Of a stretch of DNA of 8,398 bases, positions 1 to 7,902 are shown one piece after another. The notes under the pieces are model-generated. The model saw nothing but the letters and a program-made list of their open reading frames with translations. It searched no databases and was not told the origin of the DNA. The DNA is from Oscillospiraceae bacterium (GTDB lineage Bacteria > Bacillota > Clostridia > Oscillospirales > Oscillospiraceae): NCBI GenBank assembly GCA_017646545.1, contig JAGCMI010000131.1:1-8398 (forward strand). The letters run 5' to 3'. Every line of letters begins with the position of its first letter. Position 1 is the first letter of the stretch. The position numbers and the translations under genes were made by a program.

Positions 1-110
1 ACATCAAATTCCTTTTCTTTCAGAATCTGTACCAGGTTCGGGCCACTGGTATCCTCCCGTTCGCCGCGATAGCCTTTATCACTGATTGTAATTACTGCTG
101 CTGTATACAT
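1..110 (-). CDS. mog: MogA/MoaB-family molybdopterin adenylyltransferase, 5' part only
   Basis: This is the N-terminal 36 codons of a gene that leaves the window on the left. The protein begins MYTAAVITISDKGYRGERED and continues TSGPNLVQIL, which is the typical opening of the MogA/MoaB fold (a beta strand, then SDxxxxGxxxDxSGP). Members of the family bind molybdopterin and adenylylate it with ATP, preparing it for metal insertion by MoeA. The ATG at 110-108 lies 2 nt after the moaC stop. Its ribosome binding site GGGAGG (123-118) sits inside the last moaC codons at a 7-nt distance, so the two are probably translationally coupled. The catalytic core and the choice between MogA and MoaB type lie outside the window. 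The family call is firm; the exact name is less so. Confidence 0.85.
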   Translation of the reverse strand, partial: MYTAAVITISDKGYRGEREDTSGPNLVQILKEKEFD

Positions 111-112
111 GG

Positions 113-592
113 TCATTCCTCCCGTTTGTAATCGCCGTGGACACCGCCGGTCTTGCTCAACAGGCGGATATCCGTAATCACCATATCCTTCTGGACCGCT
201 TTGCACATATCGTAAACTGTCAGTGCGGCGGTGGAAACCGCGGTCAGCGCTTCCATCTCCACACCGGTTCTGCCATCGCAGGAAACGGTGGCCTTGATCT
301 CCACGGACAGGCTTGTTTCGTCCAGAGAAAGCTCCAGATTGATGCCATCCATCAAAATGGGATGGCACATGGGGATAATATCCGGGGTGCGCTTTGCCCC
401 CATAACACCGGCAATCTGGGCGACAGTTAGCACATCGCCTTTTTTCATTCCGCCGGACTGGATCAGTCCGAAGGTGGACTCATTCACCAGAACCCGGCCT
501 GCAGCAACCGCCACACGCTTATTTATGGGCTTTTCACCCACGTCCACCATCTTGGCACGGCCCTGCTCATTAAAATGGGTAAAGTCGGACAT
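113..592 (-). CDS. moaC: Cyclic pyranopterin monophosphate synthase MoaC
   Basis: This 159-residue protein is full length for the family. MoaC converts the MoaA product, 3',8-cyclo-7,8-dihydro-GTP, into cyclic pyranopterin monophosphate in the cytoplasm. Recognisable blocks are TPDIIPMCHPI (69-79), GRTGVEMEALTAVS (107-120), TVYDMCKA (125-132) and KTGG (147-150). Residues known to be important in E. coli MoaC appear at the same numbers: Lys51, His77, Glu112, Glu114, Asp128 and Lys131, so it should be active. The ATG at 592 is preceded by GGAGG at a good distance and lies 2 nt after the moaA stop. The last codons supply the ribosome binding site of the downstream mog gene. Nothing looks degraded. 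Confidence 0.97.
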   Translation of the reverse strand: MSDFTHFNEQGRAKMVDVGEKPINKRVAVAAGRVLVNESTFGLIQSGGMKKGDVLTVAQIAGVMGAKRTPDIIPMCHPILMDGINLELSLDETSLSVEIKATVSCDGRTGVEMEALTAVSTAALTVYDMCKAVQKDMVITDIRLLSKTGGVHGDYKREE

Positions 593-594
593 AA

Positions 595-1548
595 TTAACC
601 TCCGATTTGGTTCATATTGCGTCCTGCCTGACTTCTGTGGACAGCGTCCAGATCTCCGTGCCAGGCCGGCTTATTCCAAATTGCTTCCTTGAGAACCTGC
701 TTCATGCCATCAAAGTCCAGCCCCTTTAGGGAGTACTCGTCAGAAGAGTGCAGGCAGGGTTTGATTTTCCCGTCAGCGGTCAGACGGATGCGGTTGCACT
801 CACCGCAGAAATGGGCGCTGACCGGACTGATCAGCCCAATATTGCCCTTCGCACCGGGCAGGCGGTAAAGTTTTGCCACGCCGCCGTCGCGCTCCGCAGA
901 AACCGCCTCTGGCAAGTAATCCAGCACTTTGGTGTAAGGAATAAAGGCTTGGGCATCAAAATCACCGCTGTCGTACATAGGCATCATTTCAATGAAACGC
1001 ATATCCACCGGATACTGCTTCGTCAGATCTGCCAGTTGCCGGATCTCATTGTCATTAAATCCGCCGATCAGCACCGCATTGATCTTGATTTTCTCAAACC
1101 CTGCTTCAAAGGCTGCATCCAGACCAGCCAGAAAATGTTCCAGCTTTCCGATCCGGGTGATGTAGGCATACTTATCCGCATCCAGTGTATCCAGACTTAC
1201 GTTCAGCCGTTTCACGCCGGCTTCCTTCAACGGTCTTGCCAATTCCGGAAGCAAAATGCCATTGGTGGTTAGGCACACTTCTTTAATCCCCGCCACGGCC
1301 GCAACCCGGCGACAGATGGATACGATATTCTTTTTCACCAACGGTTCGCCGCCGGTAATACGGATTTTGGTGATTCCAAGGGATGCCGCGGCTTCCACCG
1401 CAGTGATAATCTCATCCTCTGTCATCATTTCGGTATGCTCTTTTTTGCACACACCACCCTCCGGCATACAGTATCGGCAGCGCAGATTGCACTTATCCGT
1501 CACGGAGATGCGCAGGTATGTAATATTGCGGCCAAGTCGGTCGATCAT
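595..1548 (-). CDS. moaA: GTP 3',8-cyclase MoaA (radical SAM)
   Basis: This 317-residue radical SAM enzyme carries out the first step of molybdopterin synthesis, cyclising GTP. The N-terminal SAM cluster motif CNLRCRYC supplies Cys20, Cys24 and Cys27. The GGEP motif is at 66-69. The second, substrate-side [4Fe-4S] cluster is given by Cys248, Cys251 (FCGECNRIRLT) and Cys265 (KPCLHS). The protein ends in Gly-Gly (316-317), the conserved MoaA tail required for activity in studied members. Length is slightly below that of E. coli MoaA. The ATG at 1548 overlaps the upstream stop as ATGA, and GAGGT sits about 8 nt upstream. It is followed by moaC after 2 nt. All diagnostic residues are present, so a functional enzyme is expected. 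Confidence 0.97.
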   Translation of the reverse strand: MIDRLGRNITYLRISVTDKCNLRCRYCMPEGGVCKKEHTEMMTEDEIITAVEAAASLGITKIRITGGEPLVKKNIVSICRRVAAVAGIKEVCLTTNGILLPELARPLKEAGVKRLNVSLDTLDADKYAYITRIGKLEHFLAGLDAAFEAGFEKIKINAVLIGGFNDNEIRQLADLTKQYPVDMRFIEMMPMYDSGDFDAQAFIPYTKVLDYLPEAVSAERDGGVAKLYRLPGAKGNIGLISPVSAHFCGECNRIRLTADGKIKPCLHSSDEYSLKGLDFDGMKQVLKEAIWNKPAWHGDLDAVHRSQAGRNMNQIGG

Positions 1549-2402
1549 AAGCTACCTCGTAAATTGTTACAGGCGGCAACGCCTGATAGTTTTCCTTCGT
1601 TGATAACGGCTTCCACCATAGGGTGAACGGTGTTGCAGTTTCCGCAGATGTGAAGCCAATCATATTTTTCCATTCCAAAAATCAATTCCCGTTCAGGGAC
1701 GAGTCCTGCGGCAATCAGCAGGGTGCTACAAGGAATTGTGATTCCTTTTGCGGTGGTACAACCGCTAATTTGAGGATAACCATGGACTTCCGTGATGGTA
1801 TCTCCACAAATCAGACGAATGGGAAATTCCTTTAGACACCGCTGATTTTTTATCATTCCGCCGCAGTGATCTTTCTTTTCCACCAGCGTCACGGCCAATC
1901 CGGCTTGCGCAAGCTGCTTTGCCATAATCAATCCCAAGTCACCGCTTCCCAGAATCACCACCGGCCCCTCCGGGGTATGGCCGTGCAAGTTCATCATCGC
2001 CTGCATCTGCCCTGCGGTATAAACACCTTTGGGACGGGTACCGGCAATGGGTAGCGCCCCCATCGGGATTTCCCGGCAGCCTGTTGCGAGAATCAGCTGA
2101 GAAAACCGGATTTCCCGAAGGCCAAATTCCTTTCCGGAAAGCAATGCTGTTCTGTCTTTGGATATGGACAGCACCGTGGTGTTCAGCGTCAGAGAAACCT
2201 CCTGCGGAAAATCTTTGATCAGATCTGCAGCATATTCGATACCGCTTTTATTTTTGCCGAAGCCCTGATGGGTACACTGCAGCAAAACACCGCCAAGGGC
2301 ATTTTTTCGATCCACCAGCAGCACCTGTGCACCTTTTGCCGCTTTTGCCGCGGAAATACCAGCGGCACCGCCGCCAATGATCAGGATATCATATTGCTCC
2401 AT
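1545..2402 (-). CDS. Compact FAD/NAD(P)-dependent oxidoreductase (pyridine nucleotide-disulfide family)
   Basis: This 285-residue protein has two Rossmann motifs: the FAD-binding GGGAAG at 10-15 and the NAD(P)-binding LGSGDLG at 151-157. The block GGVLLQCTHQGFG (37-49) and the ATGCREIPMGA segment (106-116) match the oxidoreductase that accompanies GlpA-like dehydrogenases in many Clostridia. As I recall that family, members are often about 400 residues, so this one is compact, with short linkers and no frameshift visible. It has ten cysteines. A CGNC motif at 253-256 falls where homologues usually have CGN. The start at 2402 overlaps the upstream gene by 14 nt and has GGAGG upstream. It presumably passes electrons between NAD(P)H and the upstream flavoprotein's iron-sulfur domain. 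The substrate is unknown, and the link to cofactor synthesis rests only on position. Confidence 0.85.
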   Translation of the reverse strand: MEQYDILIIGGGAAGISAAKAAKGAQVLLVDRKNALGGVLLQCTHQGFGKNKSGIEYAADLIKDFPQEVSLTLNTTVLSISKDRTALLSGKEFGLREIRFSQLILATGCREIPMGALPIAGTRPKGVYTAGQMQAMMNLHGHTPEGPVVILGSGDLGLIMAKQLAQAGLAVTLVEKKDHCGGMIKNQRCLKEFPIRLICGDTITEVHGYPQISGCTTAKGITIPCSTLLIAAGLVPERELIFGMEKYDWLHICGNCNTVHPMVEAVINEGKLSGVAACNNLRGSL

Positions 2403-3729
2403 GACCGTTTTCCTCCAGCAGCTTCTCGATTTCCCAGGTGCAACGGCTGCCCTGGCAGCGGCCCATACCGGAACCCACGCGACGTTTCACACCGTCCACG
2501 GTGGTAGCACCGCGTCGGATGGCTTCCATGATCTCACCTTTGGTAATGCGTTCACACTGACAAAGGATCTGGCAGTAATCCGGATCCTCCTTTTTCTTTT
2601 CAATGGCTTTGCGATGGGGATTAAAGCAGATATTTTTCTCTGCCTGCAAAAATGCAGCAGCCTTTTCCCCAAGGGCCAAACCCAATTCATTGGAACAAGT
2701 TAAGCCAGGGGTTTTGATGCCAATCAGGCTATAAAATCCCGGTGCCGGATTTTCCACACAGAAATCCGGAATACTCTCTCCGCTTTCCCGGTAGGGGTTT
2801 GGCCGTACCGCACCGAAGGACCGAATCACCATGGAGGTATCCAGTTCCGGCAGCAAGCGGTGGGTATCTGCGTACAATTCCTCCAGCCCCTCCGCGGTGG
2901 TGGCAAAGGGGACGGTCAGATCCTTGCGGACACCGCTGATGAGCAGATTCCCCTCCACGCACGGGATGGCAGTAATCCCTTTTCCGCAACTGTCGGCCTG
3001 ATGAAAAATAATATGTTCCGGTTTTCGGGCCAAAGGATCCAGCACCAGATATTCCGCGCCGTCCAGTTTCAGCCGGGTGGAGGGCGGGAACAGCAATTGC
3101 TGCAGCTGATCGGCGTATAAGCCGGCGCAGTTGATCACAACTTTGCAGGCAATGCTTTCCCCACTGGTCAGCAGGATGTAGCCGCTATCTTCCCGACGGA
3201 TGCCATTGACCGACGTATTCAGGCTAACCTGCGCACCGTTTTGCACTGCGTTTTCATAGGCGGCAATCCCCAGCTGCCAGGGATTCACCGTACCGGTGGA
3301 AGGGGCATATACCGCAGCCGCTATTCCTTTTTTCAGCATGGGTTCCATGGCTTCCGCTTCTTCACCGGTCAGCATCCGCATACCGGCAACGCCGTTTTGT
3401 CTGCCATTTTCCAGCTTTCGTTCCAACTTAGGAACGGACGACACATCATAGGTCACCAGCAAAGAACCACACCGTGAAAAAGGCACTTCCAATTCTTCGC
3501 AAAGAGAATCCATATTGGCATTTCCCCGGACGGTCATCTCCGCCTTGCTGCTTCCGGGTTTATTGTCATAGCCGGCATACACAATGGCAGAATTTGCCCG
3601 GGTGATACCGGTACAAACATCCCCCTCTTTTTCAACCAGGAGGGTGGATATATTCCATCGCCGCAGATTTCGGGCCACAAAGCAGCCTAAAATTCCGCCG
3701 CCGATCACAACCGCATCAAATCGTTTCAT
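2389..3729 (-). CDS. GlpA-like FAD-dependent oxidoreductase with C-terminal BFD-type [2Fe-2S] domain
   Basis: A 446-residue protein of the DAO/GlpA superfamily. An FAD Rossmann motif GGGILG lies at 10-15. The block TGITRANSAIVYAGYD (40-55) and the region FGAVRPNP (305-312) are typical of glycerol-3-phosphate and 2-hydroxyacid oxidase relatives. The C-terminal part (about 385-446) is a BFD-like iron-sulfur domain with Cys390, Cys392 (CQCE) and Cys425, Cys430 (GRCQGSRC). I chose the ATG at 3729 because it places the Rossmann strand at residue 5, as in the family. The frame stays open to a GTG at 3777, but that would lengthen an overlap with the upstream gene from 14 to 62 nt. The substrate cannot be read from sequence. 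Position between moeA-type genes and moaA suggests a role tied to the cofactor or to AOR electron flow (inference). Confidence 0.87.
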   Translation of the reverse strand: MKRFDAVVIGGGILGCFVARNLRRWNISTLLVEKEGDVCTGITRANSAIVYAGYDNKPGSSKAEMTVRGNANMDSLCEELEVPFSRCGSLLVTYDVSSVPKLERKLENGRQNGVAGMRMLTGEEAEAMEPMLKKGIAAAVYAPSTGTVNPWQLGIAAYENAVQNGAQVSLNTSVNGIRREDSGYILLTSGESIACKVVINCAGLYADQLQQLLFPPSTRLKLDGAEYLVLDPLARKPEHIIFHQADSCGKGITAIPCVEGNLLISGVRKDLTVPFATTAEGLEELYADTHRLLPELDTSMVIRSFGAVRPNPYRESGESIPDFCVENPAPGFYSLIGIKTPGLTCSNELGLALGEKAAAFLQAEKNICFNPHRKAIEKKKEDPDYCQILCQCERITKGEIMEAIRRGATTVDGVKRRVGSGMGRCQGSRCTWEIEKLLEENGHGAI

Positions 3730-5641
3730 ATCCGTCAATGGGGATGACTTCACCGGGATTTTCCACGGTATATCCACCCAAGGCCAAAATCTTTTCCTTA
3801 AATTCTTCGCTCTTCAATGTGTCAATCAGCTGCTGCACCATGGGACTATCCCAGGCATGATTAGGAATGATCAAATCGTATTGCTCAATGCAGACGGGGA
3901 TGAAGTCCAGATCGTAGAGTTTGGCAGCGGAGTAGATACCCATGCCCACATCCGCACTGCCGCTGACGATCTGGGCTGCAACAGAGGTGTGGGTCAGCTC
4001 TTCCCTATCATAGCCGTAGATGGCAGCGGTATCCAGATCATTCTGTTTGCACAGGTAGTCCGTTAAAATACGCGTACCGGAACCCTTCTGCCGGTTGACA
4101 TAGCGGATCCCCTCTCTTGCGATATCGGAGAATTTTTCAATATGCAAAGGATTGCCCTTGGCCACCATCATGCCCTGCTGGCGACCCACACAGCGGATCA
4201 GCTTGACACCGCCCTTGGGGAAATACTTTTTCATAAAAGCCAGATTGTACACGCCATCTTCGGTATTGAGCAGATGGCAGCCGGCTGCATGGGCTTCGCC
4301 CCGGCGGATCGCCATAATGCCGCCCATAGAGCCCACATGGGAAGAACTCATGTACACACCGTTATTGGCAACATGGAGCATATCTCCCACTTCATCCAGC
4401 AGAGGATCGTGGCTGCCAATGACCACAACGGTATTTTCCAGCTTCTCCACAGGGCTGAGCAGGCGGACAGTTACCTCTGCGCCAGCTTCATAACCTTCCA
4501 GGCCCTGGGGCACTTCCAGAATGCCGTCCGCCTTCATAAAGGAAGAAACCACGCCACTGCCCCGGCTCAAGGGAGAAGCCATCAGCTTATCACCCACATA
4601 ACCCATGCGGACACGGACAAATTCCTCATATTTAAGGCCCGAAACCACAGGACGGGTCAAAGTCGCCTTGGCATACTGCCGGGGTGCGGCAGGAGCTTTC
4701 AGCCAATGGTCGATCAGCGGTTTGAGCAATTGCTCAATGACAATGATACCGGAAACGGGATAGCCGGGAACGCCCAGAATGGGCTTTGCGCCCTGACAGC
4801 CTAAGATTGCAGGCTTGCCGGGTTTCATGGCAATACCATGGTACAGCACCTCACCCAATTCCCGGATGACCTTTACGGAAAAATCTTCCCGACCGGCAGA
4901 AGAACCTGCATTCAAAATCACCATGTCACATTCTTCCGCAGCCTTGGCAACCATGGCTTTGATCCGGTCAAATTTATCGGGAACAATGGGGAATACGACC
5001 GCTTCCGCGCCCCACTGCCGAACCATGGCAGAGAAGATAGAGCCATTGAACTCCAAAATATCACCGGGCTTCGGATCCGTGCAGGGCGGAATGATCTCGT
5101 CACCGGTGGGAATGATGCCCACCACAGGCTTGCGGATCACTTCGATTTCCAGCACACCGCCGGCGATCATGGCACCGATGGCAGAGGGAGAAACCGTCAT
5201 ATGGCTGGGCAAAATCATTTCACCGGCACAGATATCCTCACCGATCTGCCGAATATGCTGCCACGGCGCTGCCGCTGCGTGAATGGTGATGGTGCCATCC
5301 CCATTCTTCACGATATCCTCCACCATGATGACTGCATCACAGTTCTCCGGGATGGGATCGCCGGTATCCAGAACGATGTACTGATCGGGATTCAGGGTGA
5401 TGGGCGTGGTTTCCGTTGCGCCAAACGTATCCTTGGCATTCACAGCAACGCCGTCCATAGCACTGGCAGCATAATGAGGCGCACAAATGTGGGCATAGAC
5501 CGCATGGGCAGTGACCCGGCCGCAGGCATCCCATACGGGAATCGGCTCGGTCTTAGGGGCAAATCCATGGTCTTCCAACAGTTTTAGGTAATCTTCCCTT
5601 GCTTTCACAAGGGGAATGTTGGTCAAATATTCAAATCCCAT
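3716..5641 (-). CDS. MoeA-type molybdopterin molybdenumtransferase fused to a C-terminal PBP-like domain
   Basis: This 641-residue protein combines two parts. Residues 1 to about 400 are MoeA-like: DGVAV (63-67), GEDICAGEMIL (134-144), GIIPTGDEI (175-183), NAGSSAGREDF (244-254) and GVPGYPVSG (290-298). Residues about 406 to 630 form a PBP-like domain (the Pfam PBP_like type), with GSHDPLLDEV (409-418), KGNP (495-498), NRQKGSGTRILTD (516-528), GYD (543-545) and SGSADVGMG (560-568). No signal peptide is seen, so the domain acts in the cytoplasm. MoeA proteins insert molybdate or tungstate into adenylylated molybdopterin. The PBP-like part may bind the oxyanion or a cofactor intermediate (inference). 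The ATG at 5641 has AGGAG 8 nt upstream and lies 3 nt after the upstream stop. The fusion architecture is known in clostridia and other bacteria; the ligand is not established from sequence. Confidence 0.93.
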   Translation of the reverse strand: MGFEYLTNIPLVKAREDYLKLLEDHGFAPKTEPIPVWDACGRVTAHAVYAHICAPHYAASAMDGVAVNAKDTFGATETTPITLNPDQYIVLDTGDPIPENCDAVIMVEDIVKNGDGTITIHAAAAPWQHIRQIGEDICAGEMILPSHMTVSPSAIGAMIAGGVLEIEVIRKPVVGIIPTGDEIIPPCTDPKPGDILEFNGSIFSAMVRQWGAEAVVFPIVPDKFDRIKAMVAKAAEECDMVILNAGSSAGREDFSVKVIRELGEVLYHGIAMKPGKPAILGCQGAKPILGVPGYPVSGIIVIEQLLKPLIDHWLKAPAAPRQYAKATLTRPVVSGLKYEEFVRVRMGYVGDKLMASPLSRGSGVVSSFMKADGILEVPQGLEGYEAGAEVTVRLLSPVEKLENTVVVIGSHDPLLDEVGDMLHVANNGVYMSSSHVGSMGGIMAIRRGEAHAAGCHLLNTEDGVYNLAFMKKYFPKGGVKLIRCVGRQQGMMVAKGNPLHIEKFSDIAREGIRYVNRQKGSGTRILTDYLCKQNDLDTAAIYGYDREELTHTSVAAQIVSGSADVGMGIYSAAKLYDLDFIPVCIEQYDLIIPNHAWDSPMVQQLIDTLKSEEFKEKILALGGYTVENPGEVIPIDGYETI

Positions 5642-5644
5642 AAT

Positions 5645-6865
5645 TTAATCTCCTGCGGTAACAGTTACCTGAATTTCAGCATTTTGGGCCAAGCCCTCCT
5701 GATCTCTGTGGATACAGAAATAACCGTCGGCACCTGCCAATGTGGTGATCAGACCGGACTTGCCGCGGATGGGGTAGGCATACAAGGCCCCATCTCTGCG
5801 CTCCAGGCGGCAGCAGTGATACTGGGCACGGCCATGGTTTGCGCTGACACTTTCCGTGATCTTTGCCGTAACGGTGTAGCTTTCCTGCTGTCTGCCCATC
5901 AATCTGGAAAGCGTAGGCAGAACAAACAGCTTGGTAATAAAGTAAGCCGCCACCGGGTGACCGGGCAGACAAAACAGAGGCTTGGGGCCGGTTCTACCCA
6001 GAATGGTAGGCTTGCCGTGTTTGATGGCAATGCCGTGGAGCAGCAAGCTGCCCATGGATTCAATGATCCGGCAGGCCGCATCCTTCACGCCCACGCTGCT
6101 GCCACCGGAGAGCAGAACAGCATCGCATTGAGAAACCGCTTTTGTAACCTTCTCAGAAAGCAATGCTTCATCATCAATGACGATTCCATAATTGATAACA
6201 TTTACACCAAACGCTGTCAGCATCGCCTCCAGCATGGGGCTGTTCACATCCCGAACCTGTCCGGGACCGGGCGTAACCTCCGGCGGAACCAGTTCATCGC
6301 CGGTAGAAATGACACCCACCGTCAACTTCTTTACAACGGGAACCTGCACACAGCCAATGGCAGCCAATGCGCCAATATCCTGAGAGGAGAGCACTCTTCC
6401 CTTTTCCAGAATCACTTTGCCCGGGAACACATCGTCGCCCCGGAAGATCATATTCTGTCCCGGCGCGACAGACTTGGAAACACCGATGGTGCCATCACCG
6501 TAATCTTCGGTATATTCGATCATAACCACACTGTCCGCACCTTTGGGCACCGCACCGCCAGTAGGGACTGCCACGCACTCCTCGGGACGAAGTTCAAATT
6601 CCGCACCCTCACCCATAAGAACCTCACCCTGTAAGGGTAAGATTGCCGGAATGGCATCCGTGCAGCCAAAGGTATCTCTCGCCCGCACAGCATAGCCATC
6701 TACGGTAGATCGGTCAAAATCAGGAACATATTCTGTTGCCGCAACATCTTGCGCCAATACCCGTCCCATAGCGGCAGCCAAAGAAACCCGTTCCGTTTCC
6801 GCCACCGCAGAAAATTCCTGTTTAATCAAAGCCAGAACTTCTTCCGGCGTTTTTACATGAAGCAT
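5645..6865 (-). CDS. moeA: Molybdopterin molybdenumtransferase MoeA
   Basis: This 406-residue protein is full length for MoeA, which ligates molybdate or tungstate to MPT-AMP. Conserved blocks in order are FDRSTVDGYAVRARDT (50-65), VPTGGAVPKGADSVVMIE (100-117), FRGDDVFPGKVIL (141-153), VGVISTGDEL (183-192), LSGGSSVGVKD (252-262) and LPGHPVAAYF (300-309). The start at 6865 is chosen over an upstream TTG at 6925 because GGAGG lies about 7 nt before the ATG and family members begin near the LHVKTPEE segment. It starts 1 nt after the stop of the regulator gene. It is only distantly similar to the MoeA half of the next gene, so the operon encodes two different MoeA proteins, possibly specialised for different metals (inference). 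Confidence 0.95.
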   Translation of the reverse strand: MLHVKTPEEVLALIKQEFSAVAETERVSLAAAMGRVLAQDVAATEYVPDFDRSTVDGYAVRARDTFGCTDAIPAILPLQGEVLMGEGAEFELRPEECVAVPTGGAVPKGADSVVMIEYTEDYGDGTIGVSKSVAPGQNMIFRGDDVFPGKVILEKGRVLSSQDIGALAAIGCVQVPVVKKLTVGVISTGDELVPPEVTPGPGQVRDVNSPMLEAMLTAFGVNVINYGIVIDDEALLSEKVTKAVSQCDAVLLSGGSSVGVKDAACRIIESMGSLLLHGIAIKHGKPTILGRTGPKPLFCLPGHPVAAYFITKLFVLPTLSRLMGRQQESYTVTAKITESVSANHGRAQYHCCRLERRDGALYAYPIRGKSGLITTLAGADGYFCIHRDQEGLAQNAEIQVTVTAGD

Positions 6866-6866
6866 A

Positions 6867-7802
6867 TCAAACCTCCGAGACCACCTTGCCCAAATCCCGG
6901 TAGTCGTTTCCGGAGAAGTGTGCAATTTCTTTGCGGAAAGCAGGATCGTTCAGAACCTTCATCAGCTTCTGCACTGCCTCCGTTGCCATCATTTCTTTCT
7001 TAATTACAAAATCAAAACGCTCTTCCAAAAGGGGAATAAAATCAAGATTATCAATCTGCCGAGAAATCCGTTCCGTACCAATGGCAAGATCCGCTTCTCC
7101 CGACGCAATGGCTGCCGCCATCGTCAGATGGGATTTCATGATTTTGTCATAACCCTTCACCCGGGATACGGGAATGCCCAACCGTTTTAACTGGGTATCC
7201 AGTAAGATTCGGGAACTGGAGCCTATCCGGCGATTGAGCACGGAAATATCTTCCCGTCCCAGATCCATCCAGCCTTTAATATGCTTGGGATTGCCCTTCT
7301 GCACATAAAATCCCTGGGTGCGGTAGCTGACATTCACCAGAACTGCCGGAACGCCGGGCATCAAACTGCGAACGAACGATACATTATAGTCAAAGCCGTC
7401 AAACAAATGGCAGGCAACCACATGGACATTGTCCTGGTAAAGGGAAAGCAGACCCTCGAAACTGCTCAGATAGGTGCGGGCTGCATTGACCCCCTCTTCC
7501 TGCAGATAATTGGCCAAAATATCCAGCACCACATCCTGTCCGGAGATAATCAGCTCCGGCTGTTCCTCTTTCTTGGGGGTCAACAGTGTGGAATGGGTAT
7601 CGATATTCTTAACAGGGCGGATGGAATGTTCATGCCGGGATCTGGCAATGTAGGCATCTACATCATCCTGGGTAAAGCGGACCTTTCGGCCGATTTTATA
7701 GGAGTGGATCTCTCCTTTTTTGATCAAATCATATATGGTAGATTTGCTGACATGCAAAATAGCCGCCACTTCCTGGGTCGACAAGGACTTATTATGTGCC
7801 AC
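6867..7802 (-). CDS. HTH (excisionase-type) transcriptional regulator with PBP-like ligand domain
   Basis: A 311-residue protein. Residues about 5-53 are an HTH_17/excisionase-type DNA-binding domain: LSTQEVAAILHVSKSTIYDL, then KIGRKVRFTQDDVDAYI. After a charged linker (about 54-82), a PBP-like domain runs from about 83 to 300, with DVVLDILANYL (90-100), KGNP (169-172), NRRIGSSSRILLD (190-202), GYD (217-219) and SGEADLAIG (234-242). This domain matches the C-terminal part of the MoeA fusion two genes downstream. The protein is probably a cytoplasmic sensor that controls the operon and perhaps the divergent AOR gene (inference). The start is GTG at 7802-7800, set by AGGAGG at 7815-7810 with a 7-nt spacer; no ATG is available nearby. 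It is the first gene of the operon. Confidence 0.9.
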   Translation of the reverse strand: MAHNKSLSTQEVAAILHVSKSTIYDLIKKGEIHSYKIGRKVRFTQDDVDAYIARSRHEHSIRPVKNIDTHSTLLTPKKEEQPELIISGQDVVLDILANYLQEEGVNAARTYLSSFEGLLSLYQDNVHVVACHLFDGFDYNVSFVRSLMPGVPAVLVNVSYRTQGFYVQKGNPKHIKGWMDLGREDISVLNRRIGSSSRILLDTQLKRLGIPVSRVKGYDKIMKSHLTMAAAIASGEADLAIGTERISRQIDNLDFIPLLEERFDFVIKKEMMATEAVQKLMKVLNDPAFRKEIAHFSGNDYRDLGKVVSEV

Positions 7803-7809
7803 AGCAGGT

Positions 7810-7815
7810 CCTCCT
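7810..7815 (-). promoter_or_regulatory. Ribosome binding site setting the GTG start of the regulator
   Basis: The minus strand reads AGGAGG, then a 7-nt spacer, then GTG at 7802. This fixes the unusual start codon of the HTH/PBP gene. Confidence 0.85.
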
Positions 7816-7847
7816 ATCTGTTATTTCTTACCAGTTTTCTGAATCTT

Positions 7848-7876
7848 ATTATACTCTTTTTTGTGTGCTTATACAA
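7848..7876 (-). promoter_or_regulatory. Predicted sigma-A promoter of the cofactor operon
   Basis: On the minus strand, a -35-like TTGTAT (7876-7871) is separated by 17 bp from a perfect -10 box TATAAT (7853-7848). Transcription would start near 7841, giving a leader of about 38 nt before the GTG of the regulator gene. The weak -35 (three of six consensus bases) would suit a promoter that needs an activator. The left repeat array (7903-7932) lies 26 bp upstream of this -35. Confidence 0.7.
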
Positions 7877-7902
7877 GACCCTTGCGGTAGATCGTATAAA
7901 TT

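Noticed and set aside
3730..3777. Upstream GTG start for the GlpA-like gene
   Set aside because: It would add 16 residues before the Rossmann strand and enlarge the overlap with the upstream gene; the ATG at 3729 fits the family.
4142..5587. Long plus-strand open frames opposite the MoeA fusion gene
   Set aside because: Their translations are rich in His, Gln and Arg with no recognisable motif, they lack ribosome binding sites, and the minus-strand gene here is clearly conserved.
5684..6634. A 316-codon plus-strand open frame opposite moeA
   Set aside because: It is a shadow of moeA: low-complexity composition, no family resemblance and no start signal.
6866..6925. Upstream TTG start for moeA
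   Set aside because: It would overlap the regulator gene and ignore the strong GGAGG placed just before the ATG at 6865.
7803..7841. Molybdenum-cofactor riboswitch in the operon leader
   Set aside because: The predicted leader is only about 38 nt and has no extended paired structure.
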